DNA of 64,000 bases from Gordonia otitidis NBRC 100426 (lineage in GTDB: Bacteria > Actinomycetota > Actinomycetes > Mycobacteriales > Mycobacteriaceae), in assembly GCF_000248075.1 (NCBI RefSeq), contig NZ_BAFB01000087.1, positions 1 to 64,000 of the forward strand. Direction: 5' to 3'. Positions within the stretch are counted from its first letter, which is position 1, and every line of letters starts with the position of its first letter. The position numbers and the translations under genes were made by a program. Under the pieces are notes generated by a model. It was not told where the DNA came from. It ran no database searches and saw only the letters and a list, made by a program, of their open reading frames with translations. This document shows, piece by piece, positions 9,445 through 19,332 of this stretch.

Positions 9445-9714
9445 ATGGCATTGACTGCCGAGCAGAAGAAAGAAATCCTCACCGAGTACGGCCTGCACGA
9501 GACCGACACCGGTTCGCCCGAGGCTCAGGTCGCACTGCTGACCAAGCGCATCACCGACCTCACCGAGCACCTCAAGGAGCACAAGCACGATCACCACAGC
9601 CGTCGTGGTCTGCTGCTGCTCGTCGGTCGTCGTCGTCGCCTGCTCAAGTACGTCGCCAAGGTCGACATCGCGCGTTACCGCTCGCTGATCGAGCGCCTCG
9701 GCCTGCGTCGCTGA
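9445..9714 (+). CDS. rpsO: 30S ribosomal protein S15
   Basis: The 89-residue product ([20 protein letters not shown], then [14 protein letters not shown], ending LIERLGLRR) is full-length S15, a primary 16S rRNA binder of the platform. AGGAG lies 9 nt before the ATG. It is followed by a strong terminator and then pnp, the universal rpsO-pnp order. Confidence 0.98.
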   Translation: MALTAEQKKEILTEYGLHETDTGSPEAQVALLTKRITDLTEHLKEHKHDHHSRRGLLLLVGRRRRLLKYVAKVDIARYRSLIERLGLRR

Positions 9715-9747
9715 GACCGTCCGGCACGGCCGGATACCACGACCTCA

Positions 9748-9784
9748 CGAACCGGTCATCTCCCATGGGGGGATGACCGGTTCG
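9748..9784 (+). terminator. Terminator after rpsO
   Basis: A 13-bp perfect stem (CGAACCGGTCATC with GATGACCGGTTCG) with an 11-nt loop is followed by GCGTTT. It is the clearest intrinsic-type terminator in the first 10 kb and separates rpsO from pnp. Confidence 0.85.
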
Positions 9785-10172
9785 GCGTTTCCTACTGCGC
9801 GGGCACGCGATGATAGGCTGATGGGCGGAACGTTGCAGATATGTGCGTCCACAAGCATGACGAAGAGTCAGATCGGTCCTCGGTAGTGGCCGCCGGAATC
9901 ACCAGCTGATTCCGGCCGCTTCGATCGAAGGCCGTCTGAGCACCACGGATCACATGAGGCTGATCCGGGCATGCAGTGGCCATGTCCCGCGATGTTCTGG
10001 GCCGGTAGCGGCGCTACGCGCGCCCCGGTGCGCGGCATCCGCGTCGCGCAGATCATCGGGAGTGCGCGGCGGTATGTCGCTTCCCGGTCCCAATCCGCAT
10101 ATACGGGCCGCTGTCGCGGCCACCATCACGATCGCGTCGAATGCGATCGGCACGAAGGGATTCATAGCCCAC
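9785..10172 (+). promoter_or_regulatory. pnp upstream region with candidate promoter and leader hairpin
   Basis: There is no gene in this 388-nt stretch. It holds a TAGGCT hexamer at 9814-9819, a possible -10. It also holds a 10-bp perfect stem-loop at 9892-9916 (GCCGGAATCA, 5-nt loop, complement). Double-stranded leader elements before pnp are RNase III/PNPase autoregulatory sites in other bacteria; this hairpin is a candidate by analogy only. The rest shows nothing recognisable. Confidence 0.45.
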
Positions 10173-12458
10173 ATGACAGATGTCACATCCACCGAGGTCG
10201 TCGAGGAATTCGACGACGCGATCACCGAGGCGACGGCCGTCATCGACAACGGCAGCTTCGGCACCCGCACCATCCGGTTCGAGACCGGACGTCTCGCGCT
10301 GCAGGCCGCCGGTTCGGTGACCGCCTACCTCGACGACGAGACCATGCTGCTGTCGACCACAGCGGCATCGAAGCACCCCAAGGAGCACTTCGACTTCTTC
10401 CCGCTCACCGTCGACGTCGAAGAGCGCATGTACGCCGCCGGACGCATCCCCGGCTCGTTCTTCCGCCGCGAGGGTCGCCCGTCGACCGACGCGATCCTCA
10501 CCTGCCGCCTTATCGACCGCCCGCTGCGCCCGTCGTTCGTCGACGGCCTGCGCAACGAGATCCAGGTCGTCGTCACGGTCCTGAGTCTCGATCCCAAGGA
10601 TCTCTACGACGTCGTCGCGATCAACGCCGCCTCGGCGTCGACCCAGCTCGCGGGCCTGCCGTTCTCCGGCCCCGTCGGCGGTGTGCGTGTTGCGCTCATC
10701 CCCACGGAGGAGAACAAGGCGGGCCAGTGGGTCGCGTTCCCGACCGTCGAGCAGCTCGAAGGTGCCGTGTTCGACATGGTCGTCGCGGGCCGCGTGGTCG
10801 AGGGCGGCGACGTCGCGATCATGATGGTCGAGGCCGAGGCCACCGAGAACGTCATCGACATCGTCGCAGGCGGCGCGCAGGCACCGACCGAGACCATCGT
10901 CGCGGAGGGGCTCGAGGCCGCAAAGCCGTTCATCGCGCGTCTGTGCGAGGCGCAGAAGTCGCTCGCGGATGCTGCCGCGAAGGAGACCGCCGAGTTCCCG
11001 CTGTTCCCGCCGTACGAGTCCGACGTCTACGACGCCGTCTCCGCTGCAGCCACCGAGCGTCTCTCGCAGATCCTCACCATCCCAGGCAAGCAGGAGCGCG
11101 ACGACAAGACCGACGAGCTCAAGGCCGACATCCTCGCCCAGCTCGGCGAGCAGTTCGAGGGCCGCGAGAAGGAGATCGGCGCGGCATACCGCTCGGTCAC
11201 CAAGAAGCTCGTGCGCCAGCGCATCCTCACCGACCACTTCCGCATCGACGGCCGCGGCATCACCGACATCCGGTCGCTGTCGGCCGAGGTCGCCGTGATC
11301 CCGCGCGCACACGGTTCGGCTCTGTTCGAGCGTGGCGAGACCCAGATCCTCGGTGTCACCACCCTCGACATGGTCAAGATGGCCCAGCAGATCGACTCGC
11401 TGGGACCCGAGACCTCCAAGCGGTACATGCACCACTACAACTTCCCGCCGTACTCGACCGGTGAGACCGGTCGCGTGGGATCGCCCAAGCGCCGCGAGAT
11501 CGGCCACGGAGCGCTCGCCGAGCGGGCTCTCGTGCCGGTCATCCCGAGCGTCGAGGACTTCCCGTACGCCATCCGTCAGGTGTCGGAAGCGTTGGGCTCC
11601 AACGGTTCCACCTCGATGGGTTCGGTCTGTGCGTCGACCATGTCGCTGCTCAACGCCGGTGTGCCGCTGCGCGCGCCGGTCGCGGGTATCGCGATGGGTC
11701 TCGTTTCCGACACCGTCGACGGCGAGACCCGCTACGTGGCGCTCACCGACATCCTCGGCGCCGAGGATGCCTTCGGCGACATGGACTTCAAGGTCGCGGG
11801 CACCAAGGACTTCGTCACCGCGCTGCAGCTCGACACCAAGCTCGACGGCATTCCGTCGAAGGTGCTTGCCGGTGCGTTGAGCCAGGCCAAGGACGCGCGC
11901 CTGACCATCCTGGACGTGATGGCCGAGGCCATCGACGAGCCCGACGAGATGAGCCCGTACGCGCCGCGGATCACCACCATCAAGATCCCGATGGACAAGA
12001 TCGGCGAGCTGATCGGCCCCAAGGGCAAGACGATCAACGGCATCACCGAGGAGACCGGCGCGAACATCTCCATCGAGGACGACGGCACCGTGTTCATCGG
12101 CGCTGCGGACGGTGTGTCGGCGCAGGCTGCGATCGACAAGGTCAACGCCATCGCCAACCCGCAGCTGCCCAAGGTGGGCGAGCGCTTCCTGGGCACCGTG
12201 GTGAAGACCACTGCCTTCGGCGCGTTCGTGTCGCTGCTTCCGGGCCGCGACGGTCTGGTGCACATCAGCAAGCTCGGTAAGGGCAAGCGCATCAACAAGG
12301 TCGAGGATGTCGTGAAGGTCGGCGACAAGCTTCAGGTCGAGATCGCCGACATCGACGAGCGCGGCAAGATCAGCCTCATCCCGGTCGACGACACCAAGAG
12401 CGACGCACAGTCCGACGCTCCGGCGGACGACAAGGACAAGGCATCGGCGGACGCCTGA
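10173..12458 (+). CDS. pnp: Polyribonucleotide nucleotidyltransferase (PNPase)
   Basis: PNPase degrades RNA 3' to 5' by phosphorolysis and can polymerise ribonucleotides; it is a trimer. The 761-residue product has two RNase PH domains (first: [20 protein letters not shown]; second: [25 protein letters not shown]). These are followed by a KH domain ([14 protein letters not shown]) and an S1 domain ([18 protein letters not shown]). A short acidic tail ends the protein. ATG 10173 was chosen because homology starts at [13 protein letters not shown] and AAGGGA precedes it; the frame is open about 220 nt further up without similarity. In actinobacteria the gene is also called gpsI. Confidence 0.97.
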   Translation: MTDVTSTEVVEEFDDAITEATAVIDNGSFGTRTIRFETGRLALQAAGSVTAYLDDETMLLSTTAASKHPKEHFDFFPLTVDVEERMYAAGRIPGSFFRREGRPSTDAILTCRLIDRPLRPSFVDGLRNEIQVVVTVLSLDPKDLYDVVAINAASASTQLAGLPFSGPVGGVRVALIPTEENKAGQWVAFPTVEQLEGAVFDMVVAGRVVEGGDVAIMMVEAEATENVIDIVAGGAQAPTETIVAEGLEAAKPFIARLCEAQKSLADAAAKETAEFPLFPPYESDVYDAVSAAATERLSQILTIPGKQERDDKTDELKADILAQLGEQFEGREKEIGAAYRSVTKKLVRQRILTDHFRIDGRGITDIRSLSAEVAVIPRAHGSALFERGETQILGVTTLDMVKMAQQIDSLGPETSKRYMHHYNFPPYSTGETGRVGSPKRREIGHGALAERALVPVIPSVEDFPYAIRQVSEALGSNGSTSMGSVCASTMSLLNAGVPLRAPVAGIAMGLVSDTVDGETRYVALTDILGAEDAFGDMDFKVAGTKDFVTALQLDTKLDGIPSKVLAGALSQAKDARLTILDVMAEAIDEPDEMSPYAPRITTIKIPMDKIGELIGPKGKTINGITEETGANISIEDDGTVFIGAADGVSAQAAIDKVNAIANPQLPKVGERFLGTVVKTTAFGAFVSLLPGRDGLVHISKLGKGKRINKVEDVVKVGDKLQVEIADIDERGKISLIPVDDTKSDAQSDAPADDKDKASADA

Positions 12459-12493
12459 TCTGCTGACGTAGCGGCGTGCTCGCCGCGAGAATT

Positions 12494-12535
12494 CGACGGC
12501 CCGTCGTTCACAATGGTGTGGACGACGGGCCGTCG
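12494..12535 (+). terminator. Terminator after pnp
   Basis: CGACGGCCCGTCGT (12494-12507) pairs perfectly over 14 bp with ACGACGGGCCGTCG (12522-12535) around a 14-nt loop. Confidence 0.8.
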
Positions 12536-12587
12536 TCGTGGTCGAGGCCGCTGGTGGTGGTCGATGGTCGTGAGAGGAGACGAGGAG

Positions 12588-14081
12588 ATGTCGATGGCGG
12601 AGGTCGGTCACGGCGACGTCGTCGTCGACAAACTCACGGTCCCGCACCGTCGGGAGTCGTCGGGCACAGGGGACGCAACGGTCGACAGTCTCATCCGATC
12701 CGAGCCACTGGTGGGCACGCCGGACATGTCGGTGCGACAGGCAGCGCAACTGATGACCGAACGTAACCGCGATCATGTGCTGATCCCGTTGCGCGACAAT
12801 GGTTTCGGCGTGATCACCGATGCACTCATCCGTGAGCGGGTGGTAGCCGAGGGCGTCTCCGCCGATACCGCCGTGACGACGCTCATCGATCGCCGCGCGC
12901 CCGTCGTCGCGCCGCACGTCGCGGCGTCGGACGCGTTGACCACGATCCTCGAGAACGACCTGACCGCCCTGCCGGTCGTCGACCCTGGTGGCGCCGTGCG
13001 CGGTGTGGTCGCGCCGTCGGACTTCGTCGCCGCCCCCGGTGGCCCGAGTGTGGCTCTGCGCGAGCAGATCTCGCGAGCGCGCGATATCGCCGAACTACAG
13101 GAACGCGCGTCGCGGGTGCCCTACCTCGTCGCCGATCTGGTGCGGCGTGAGCAGCCGGCCCATTCGGTGACCACCATGGCCTCACTGGTCACCGATGCCG
13201 CGGTGCGACGGGCGCTCGAGTTGGTTCTGGCCTCGCACCCTCAGCTCGATCCGGCACGGTTGACGTGGATGTCGTTGGGCAGCAATGCGCGTCGGGAGAC
13301 GGTGCTCAGCTCGGACATAGATTCGGCGGTGTCGTTCTCCGACGACGTCACCGACGAAGAGGTCGGTGCGTACCGGGTGGCCTTCGGCGAGGTCGACGAC
13401 GTGCTGCGCGGCGGCGGTATGGTCGTCGACGACAACGGCGCCGTGGCCTCGATGCCGCTGTTCTCGCGTACACACTCCAGGTGGCGGGCCGCCGCGCGGA
13501 CGTGGCTGGCGGAGCCGTTGGAGAACAAGGGCATGATTCTCACGTCGTTGATGATCGATGCCCGCCCCATCTGGGGTGACGAAGGGCTTCCCGCTGTCGG
13601 TGAGGTGTTCGGCGACCTCCGTGGTCATCGCGGGACACTCAATCTCCTGCTCGCAGAAGCGCTTGCCACCAAGGCGAAGATGCGGTCGGTGCGCGACATG
13701 CTGACGCGGCGCGGGGACGAGTTCGACATCAAACAGCACGCGATCGGTCCACTGGTCAACTTCGCCAGATGGGCAGCTCTGTCGGTCGGATCGACACAGC
13801 TCGACACCCGGGGTCGGCTGCGTGCTGCCTCGGGCAGTGAACTGCTGCCCGACGATCAGGCAGAGACACTCGTGGAGGTGTTCGAGGTCTTGCAGCGGAT
13901 ACGCCTGAACTATCAGGTCGCGCAGTTCGACAGGGGCGAACCGGTGAGCGACGTGATGGAGATGAAGCGTCTGTCGCCGCTTGACCGAAGTATGGTGGCG
14001 CAGGCAGTCCGCGAGATCGCAGGGGTGCAGCGTCGAGCAGCCAATCGTGCACATTATCTGCCTGTAGGGTCGCCGGACTGA
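12588..14081 (+). CDS. CBS-pair / DUF294 nucleotidyltransferase-like protein
   Basis: The 497-residue protein has a tandem CBS pair at about residues 50-165 (TPDMSVRQAAQLMTERNRDH; ALTTILENDLTALPVVD). A GlnD-like nucleotidyltransferase domain follows (LGSNARRETVLSSDID, with the G-S and D-x-D metal motif), and then the DUF294 C-terminal helical domain. CBS pairs bind adenine nucleotides, so the enzyme activity may be energy- or nucleotide-sensed; the substrate is unknown. ATG 12588 follows GAGAGGAGACGAGGAG; the frame extends upstream only through the pnp terminator. It stands alone with its own ribosome binding site. Confidence 0.8.
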   Translation: MSMAEVGHGDVVVDKLTVPHRRESSGTGDATVDSLIRSEPLVGTPDMSVRQAAQLMTERNRDHVLIPLRDNGFGVITDALIRERVVAEGVSADTAVTTLIDRRAPVVAPHVAASDALTTILENDLTALPVVDPGGAVRGVVAPSDFVAAPGGPSVALREQISRARDIAELQERASRVPYLVADLVRREQPAHSVTTMASLVTDAAVRRALELVLASHPQLDPARLTWMSLGSNARRETVLSSDIDSAVSFSDDVTDEEVGAYRVAFGEVDDVLRGGGMVVDDNGAVASMPLFSRTHSRWRAAARTWLAEPLENKGMILTSLMIDARPIWGDEGLPAVGEVFGDLRGHRGTLNLLLAEALATKAKMRSVRDMLTRRGDEFDIKQHAIGPLVNFARWAALSVGSTQLDTRGRLRAASGSELLPDDQAETLVEVFEVLQRIRLNYQVAQFDRGEPVSDVMEMKRLSPLDRSMVAQAVREIAGVQRRAANRAHYLPVGSPD

Positions 14082-14109
14082 CTGACAACTTCTGGAGGTG
14101 TGGCGCGGA

Positions 14110-14871
14110 GTGTGCCTGATCCTGTTCGCGGTCGACGTCGATCCGCGGTACCCGCTGTTGCTTGCGGCCAACCGTGACGAGATGTACTCGAGGCCTACCG
14201 AGGGCATCCACCGCTGGGGTGATCTCCCGATCCTCGGTGGCCGCGACCTGACCGCCGGTGGTACCTGGATGGGTGTGTCGACCACGTCGCCGCAGCGGAT
14301 GGCGGCCGTGACGAATGTGCGCCTTGGTGAACCGAAGGTATTGCCCGACAAGCGATCACGTGGCGATCTTCCCGTCGACTTCCTCGTCGGCGACGTCACC
14401 CCGCGGCAGGCGGCCGAGAGCCTCGTCGAGCATGCGGACGAGTACGCGCCGGTCAATCTCCTGGTGGCCGACGGCGTCGACGTCTGGTGGGCGACCAACG
14501 CACCTGAACCGCAGGTCAAGGTGGTGCCGCCGGGGTGGCACGGTCTGTCCAATGGTGTCCTCGACAGCAACTGGCCCAAGGTGACCGACGGGGTCCGACG
14601 ATTCGAGCGGGTCGCCACAGAGCCGGATGCAGTACCGGACGACTATCTCGCGATGCTCGACGATCGGCGGTTGGCCGATCCCGCTCGGCTGCCCGACACC
14701 GGCATCGATCCCGAGCGTGAGCACCAACTCTCAGCGATGTTCGTCGATATGGATGGCTATGGCACCCGAGCGTCGTCGGTGCTGCGCATGCGACGCGACC
14801 GCCATGGCGACCTCACCGAGCGACGCTTCCGCGACGGCGAAGCCGTGGCAACCACGACACTGAACTGGTGA
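14110..14871 (+). CDS. NRDE/TANGO2 family protein
   Basis: The 253-residue protein has the family signature AANRDEMYSRP and the N-terminus (M)CLILFAVD. With GTG 14110 as start, a cysteine is residue 2, as in N-terminal-nucleophile type members, and GGAGG lies 11 nt upstream. An alternative GTG at 14098 would overlap that ribosome binding site. Other conserved parts are GGTWMGV and GLSNGVLDSNWPK. TANGO2 homologues are implicated in haem/lipid handling in eukaryotes; the bacterial role is not established. It converges on ald, sharing a terminator hairpin. Confidence 0.85.
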   Translation: MCLILFAVDVDPRYPLLLAANRDEMYSRPTEGIHRWGDLPILGGRDLTAGGTWMGVSTTSPQRMAAVTNVRLGEPKVLPDKRSRGDLPVDFLVGDVTPRQAAESLVEHADEYAPVNLLVADGVDVWWATNAPEPQVKVVPPGWHGLSNGVLDSNWPKVTDGVRRFERVATEPDAVPDDYLAMLDDRRLADPARLPDTGIDPEREHQLSAMFVDMDGYGTRASSVLRMRRDRHGDLTERRFRDGEAVATTTLNW

Positions 14872-14881
14872 GCCACACGCG

Positions 14882-14915
14882 ACCGCCGGGCTCGGGATGT
14901 CCCGGGCCCGGCGGT
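14882..14915. terminator. Shared bidirectional terminator, NRDE gene and ald
   Basis: ACCGCCGGGC-T-CGGGA pairs with TCCCG-G-GCCCGGCGGT over 16 bp with one T-G wobble and a 2-nt loop. It lies exactly between the two convergent stop codons, so it can serve both strands. Confidence 0.8.
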
Positions 14916-14933
14916 GTCGCGGTGAAGTCGTGA

Positions 14934-16049
14934 TCAGTTGGTGCTGAATGGGTTGCGCTCGGCGGGGATGTCGAGTGCCGTGCCGACCTCGGCGTTGAAC
15001 AGCTTTCCGGCGTGCGTGCTGAGACCACCGGCGAGGGCTGCATTCTCCGACAGGGCCTTCTCCCACCCCTTGTCGGCGAGTTGCAGCACGTAGGGCAGGG
15101 TCGCTCCGGTGAGCGCCTGCGTCGACGTACGGGCGACCGTGCCGGGCATGTTGGCGACGCAGTAGAACACGCTGTCGTGCACGGTGAACGTCGGGTCGTC
15201 GTGCGTGGTGGGGCGTGAATCCTCGAAGCAGCCGCCCTGGTCGATTGCGATATCGACGAGCACCGAGCCCGACTTCATCTGCGCGACGAGACTGTTGGGG
15301 ACGAGCACGGGTGCCTTGGCGCCGGGGACGAGGACTGCGCCGATCACGAGGTCGGCCTGCTTGACGGCCTCGGCGAGTGCGAGTGACGTCGAGTAGCGGG
15401 TGTGGACGCGTCCGCCGAAACGGGCGTCGACGGCGCGCAGCTTGGTGATGTCGAGGTCGAAGACGGTGACCTGTGCGCCCATGCCGACGGCGATGGTTGC
15501 GGCGTTGACACCGCTGACACCTGCGCCGATGACGACGACGTCGGCGGGTTCTGTGCCCGGGACCCCGCCCATGAGCACGCCGCGTCCGCCCTCGGAACGC
15601 ATGAGGTGGTATGCCCCGACCTGGGGGGCGAGTCGGCCCGCGACCTCACTCATCGGCGCCAGCAGCGGCAGCGAGCCGTCGGCCGCGCGCACCGTTTCGT
15701 AGGCGATCGAGGTGGTGCGCGATGCCAACAAGGCGTCGGTGCAGGGGCGGCTGGCCGCGAGGTGCAGGTAGGTGAAGAGGGTTTGGCCCTCGCGCATCAG
15801 GTCGTACTCGGCCTCGATCGGTTCCTTCACCTTCAGGAGGAGGTCGGCCTGCTCCCAGATGGCGGCAGCGGTGTCGAGGATCTGTGCCCCCGCGGCCTTG
15901 AAGTCGGTGTCGTCGATGGCCGAGCCGAGCCCGGCGCCCGCCTGGATGACGACGTCGTGGCCGCGCTTGGTCAACTCGGCCACTCCGGCGGGCGTGATCG
16001 CGACGCGATACTCGTTGTTCTTGATCTCTGTGGGGATGCCGATACGCAT
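14934..16049 (-). CDS. ald: Alanine dehydrogenase
   Basis: Ald interconverts L-alanine and pyruvate plus ammonium with NAD(H). In mycobacteria it also reduces glyoxylate and is induced by alanine and low oxygen. The 371-residue product equals the M. tuberculosis enzyme in length. Catalytic Lys75 (LLKVKEP) and His96 (TYLHLA) are present, as is the NAD motif VVIGAGVSGVNA near residue 175. AAGGAG precedes the ATG. It is divergent from aldR, which lies 195 bp away, the arrangement seen for ald/aldR in mycobacteria. Confidence 0.97.
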   Translation of the reverse strand: MRIGIPTEIKNNEYRVAITPAGVAELTKRGHDVVIQAGAGLGSAIDDTDFKAAGAQILDTAAAIWEQADLLLKVKEPIEAEYDLMREGQTLFTYLHLAASRPCTDALLASRTTSIAYETVRAADGSLPLLAPMSEVAGRLAPQVGAYHLMRSEGGRGVLMGGVPGTEPADVVVIGAGVSGVNAATIAVGMGAQVTVFDLDITKLRAVDARFGGRVHTRYSTSLALAEAVKQADLVIGAVLVPGAKAPVLVPNSLVAQMKSGSVLVDIAIDQGGCFEDSRPTTHDDPTFTVHDSVFYCVANMPGTVARTSTQALTGATLPYVLQLADKGWEKALSENAALAGGLSTHAGKLFNAEVGTALDIPAERNPFSTN

Positions 16050-16208
16050 CAGGTGCTCCTTGACGTTCGTATAAGAGGGTGATGTCGGTGCGCTTCGGGA
16101 GCGCGGGTGGTGGTTCGAATGGGGGCGCTACTCTGCGCTGAACGCCTTCAAGCGTGAAGGAACGTCGGAGAGTGCACAATATGGATGAGGAAAGTTCTGT
16201 AGGAGTGT

Positions 16209-16225
16209 GATTACGATGAATAATC
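16209..16225 (+). promoter_or_regulatory. Candidate AldR operator
   Basis: GATTA-N7-TAATC is a perfect inverted repeat in an unusually AT-rich patch 20 nt before aldR, in the ald-aldR intergenic region. Lrp/AsnC proteins bind such sites and AldR regulates ald from this gap. The assignment to AldR is inferred. Confidence 0.5.
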
Positions 16226-16244
16226 GTCGAGAGAGAGGGTTGTG

Positions 16245-16727
16245 ATGGCTGCCACGCCGAAGGATGTTCGGGCGCTCGAGCTCGACGCCACCGATCGTGA
16301 ACTCCTGCGAGTGCTGCAACTCGACGCACGCATTCCGAACAGTGAGCTCGCGGCGAGGGTGGGGATCGCGGCGTCGACAGCGCACGGCCGTCTTCGACGC
16401 CTCGTCGACGCCGGCGTCATTCGGGGCTTCTTCGCCGACGTCGACCCGGCAGCGGTCGGACGTCCGTTGCGTGCGATGGTCGCGGTGAGCCTGCAGTCGG
16501 ACGCGCGTGGTCAGATCCGGCAGTTCGTCGGCGAGATCGCGCGCCGCGACGAGGTGATCGACGTGTTCTTCCTCGCCGGTGCCGACGACTACCTGTTGCA
16601 CGTCGCGACCGCCGACACCGAGGCCCTGCGGACCTTCGTCGAGATGCTCAACGCGCGGCGCGAGGTCGCGGGAACGACAACCTCTCTGGTCTTCGACCAC
16701 CAACGCGGCGATGCGCCGATCTACTGA
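16245..16727 (+). CDS. aldR: Lrp/AsnC-family regulator, AldR type
   Basis: The 160-residue protein has an N-terminal AsnC helix-turn-helix (LDATDRELLRVLQLDARI; SELAARVGIAASTAHGRLRRL) and a C-terminal RAM effector-binding domain (FFLAGADDYLLHVATAD). In M. tuberculosis the homologue Rv2779c, divergent from ald, senses amino acids and controls ald. ATG 16245 is preferred over GTG 16242 because GAGAGAGGG is better spaced. A strong terminator follows. Confidence 0.9.
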   Translation: MAATPKDVRALELDATDRELLRVLQLDARIPNSELAARVGIAASTAHGRLRRLVDAGVIRGFFADVDPAAVGRPLRAMVAVSLQSDARGQIRQFVGEIARRDEVIDVFFLAGADDYLLHVATADTEALRTFVEMLNARREVAGTTTSLVFDHQRGDAPIY

Positions 16728-16739
16728 GGTCTCGTTGTC

Positions 16740-16784
16740 TGTGCCGTAGTCAGGTGCCGCCACGTGGCACTGGACTACGGCACA
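16740..16784 (+). terminator. Terminator after aldR
   Basis: TGTGCCGTAGTC pairs perfectly with GACTACGGCACA (12 bp), enclosing an inner GTGCC/GGCAC stem. Confidence 0.8.
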
Positions 16785-16804
16785 CGGGTGCGCGTGAGGC
16801 ATGA

Positions 16805-17632
<828 letters not shown>

Positions 17633-17637
17633 TCGCC

Positions 17638-18150
17638 ATGTCTGCCGACCCGAGCAAGCCCAAGAAGGACCCGACACAGCGTGACGCCCGACCGATCGTG
17701 TGGATGATCGGGTTTCTCGTCGTCGCGATGATCGTGTACTTCGTGCTGCTCGGTCGGACCGGCGTGCAACTGATCGCGCACGGCGGGGTGGTCGCCGTCG
17801 GGCTCGGCATCGGCGTGCTGATCTTGCCGTTCCTGGGTGCGTGGCTTATCTACTCGACGCTGCGTGCGGGACTCGAACACCAGCGACTCGCGCGGATCAT
17901 GGCGGAGGAGGGTCGTGAACTCGACGTCTCGGAACTGCCGCGTCGACCGTCCGGACGCATCGAGCGCGACGCCGCGGACGAGTTGTTCGCGCAGGTCAAA
18001 CAGGAGTGGGAAGCGAACCCCTCCGACTGGCGAAGCACCTACCGCATAGCCCGTGCCTACGATTACGCGGGCGATCGGTCACGCGCGCGGGAGATGATGA
18101 AACGCGCCGTGGCCCAGTTCCACGGACGTGAACAGCGGAACAGCGCATGA
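17638..18150 (+). CDS. Two-helix membrane protein with tetratricopeptide-like tail
   Basis: The 170-residue protein has a short charged N-terminus, two transmembrane helices (about 21-40 and 46-75) and a soluble C-terminal part. The tail ends in a helix-turn-helix repeat resembling one TPR (WRSTYRIARAYDYAGDRSRAREMMKRA). It matches in position the conserved membrane protein beside dapB in M. tuberculosis (Rv2772c). It starts 5 nt after dapB and overlaps the next gene by 4 bp (ATGA), so it belongs to the dapB operon. Function unknown. Confidence 0.75.
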   Translation: MSADPSKPKKDPTQRDARPIVWMIGFLVVAMIVYFVLLGRTGVQLIAHGGVVAVGLGIGVLILPFLGAWLIYSTLRAGLEHQRLARIMAEEGRELDVSELPRRPSGRIERDAADELFAQVKQEWEANPSDWRSTYRIARAYDYAGDRSRAREMMKRAVAQFHGREQRNSA

Positions 18151-18722
18151 GCGAGACCCTCCGCGCGCTGCTGGACGCCGAGCAGTTGTGGGCCGATGCG
18201 CTCGCGCAGGTCGGTCCCGCAGTTCTCGATCGACGCAGCGGTGCTGAAGCGTGGACCAATCGCGAACTGATCAATCACGTCATCGGCGGCGGCCATCGAT
18301 ACGCGATGCTGCTGGCCGGCGCGAGTGCTGCAGACGTCGACACAACCAGGGACGCCGACTACATCCTGGACGACCCCGTCGGGGAGTTCTGGAGCTACGA
18401 GACCATGCTGCGCGAATCCGCTGCCGTCGCCGACCTCGGCGCGCTCGTGGTTCATCGCGCGGGGCCCCGCACGGGAGAGGAACTGCTGATCCTGCGTGCG
18501 ATGGACCTCACCGTGCACACCTACGACCTGAGCGTGGGCATCGGCATCCGGTGGGAACCGTCGGAGGCCCTGGCAGAGCACGTCCTCGCCGACGCAGCGT
18601 CGATCGTCGAGCAACTCCGCGGACTCGGTCTGTTCGGACCGGCCGTCGAGTACGCGGCCGTCGACGTCGGCTCGTCGAACGCGGCCGACCGGCTGTTGGC
18701 GTTCACGGGACGGTCGCGATGA
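18147..18722 (+). CDS. DinB-like/maleylpyruvate isomerase-family protein
   Basis: The 191-residue protein has the four-helix DinB fold pattern of the actinobacterial TIGR03083/TIGR03086 group: AWTNRELINHVIGGGHRYAMLLAG, then AMDLTVHTYDLSVGIG. The His residues in the helix-1 NHV motif and the VHTYDL motif are the usual metal ligands of the group. Members include mycothiol-dependent enzymes, but the substrate here is unknown. It overlaps both neighbours by 4 bp (ATGA), so the dapB-to-flavodoxin stretch is one translationally coupled operon. Confidence 0.75.
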   Translation: MSETLRALLDAEQLWADALAQVGPAVLDRRSGAEAWTNRELINHVIGGGHRYAMLLAGASAADVDTTRDADYILDDPVGEFWSYETMLRESAAVADLGALVVHRAGPRTGEELLILRAMDLTVHTYDLSVGIGIRWEPSEALAEHVLADAASIVEQLRGLGLFGPAVEYAAVDVGSSNAADRLLAFTGRSR

Positions 18723-19168
18723 CCCGACTGTTGATCGTCCACCACACTCCGTCGCCGCACTGCCAGGCGATGTTCGAGGCCGTGGTCTCCGGTGCGACCG
18801 ACCCCGAGATCGAGGGTGTCGAGGTCGTTCGCAAAGCGGCACTGGAGGTTTCGCCCTCGGACATGCTTGCAGCCGACGGCTATCTGCTCGGCAGCCCGGC
18901 CAATCTCGGCTACATCTCCGGGGCACTCAAACACGCCTTCGACGTCTGTTACTACCCGATTCTCGACTCCACCAGGGGACGACCGTTCGGGATGTACCTG
19001 CACGGCAACGAGGGAACCGAGGGTGCGGAGAACGCCGTCGACCGCATCGCCGCAGGGCTCGGCTGGGGGAAGGCCGCCGAGTATGTGGTCGTGTCCGGTC
19101 CGCCGTCGAAGCCTGATCTCGAGGCCTGCTGGGAGCTGGGGGCGAGCGTCGCGGCACAGCTGATGTGA
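18719..19168 (+). CDS. Flavodoxin-fold (NADPH-dependent FMN reductase-like) protein
   Basis: The 149-residue protein has a flavodoxin-like fold: N-terminal strand RLLIVHHTPSPHC with a phosphate-binding-type loop. The segment DGYLLGSPANLGYISGALKHAFD is the usual isoalloxazine-contact region. It is the last gene of the dapB operon, overlapping the previous stop. It resembles Rv2771c by position. FMN binding is likely but the electron partner is unknown. Confidence 0.75.
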   Translation: MTRLLIVHHTPSPHCQAMFEAVVSGATDPEIEGVEVVRKAALEVSPSDMLAADGYLLGSPANLGYISGALKHAFDVCYYPILDSTRGRPFGMYLHGNEGTEGAENAVDRIAAGLGWGKAAEYVVVSGPPSKPDLEACWELGASVAAQLM

Positions 19169-19332
19169 GCCGCTGAGTCCGGCATGGTTCGATCTGTGCC
19201 ATATCGGATGACTCGAGTGTCGACTCCGTCGGTGCGGTGCAAAAATTCAACTTTCCGCATCAGGAGCGCGCCCCGATCAGGCGAGCACACACCTGATCGA
19301 TTGTTGGGAGGCGCTGTGTCGAGGTCTGCATC

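Noticed and set aside
10053-12917. A 954-codon open frame antisense to pnp
   Set aside because: Composition is Arg/Asp/His-rich with no domain; it mirrors the codon pattern of pnp, as GC-rich coding DNA often does.
14934-16049. Possible transhydrogenase alpha subunit instead of ald
   Set aside because: Length 371, Lys75/His96 and the divergent AldR-type regulator fit alanine dehydrogenase; no pntB follows.
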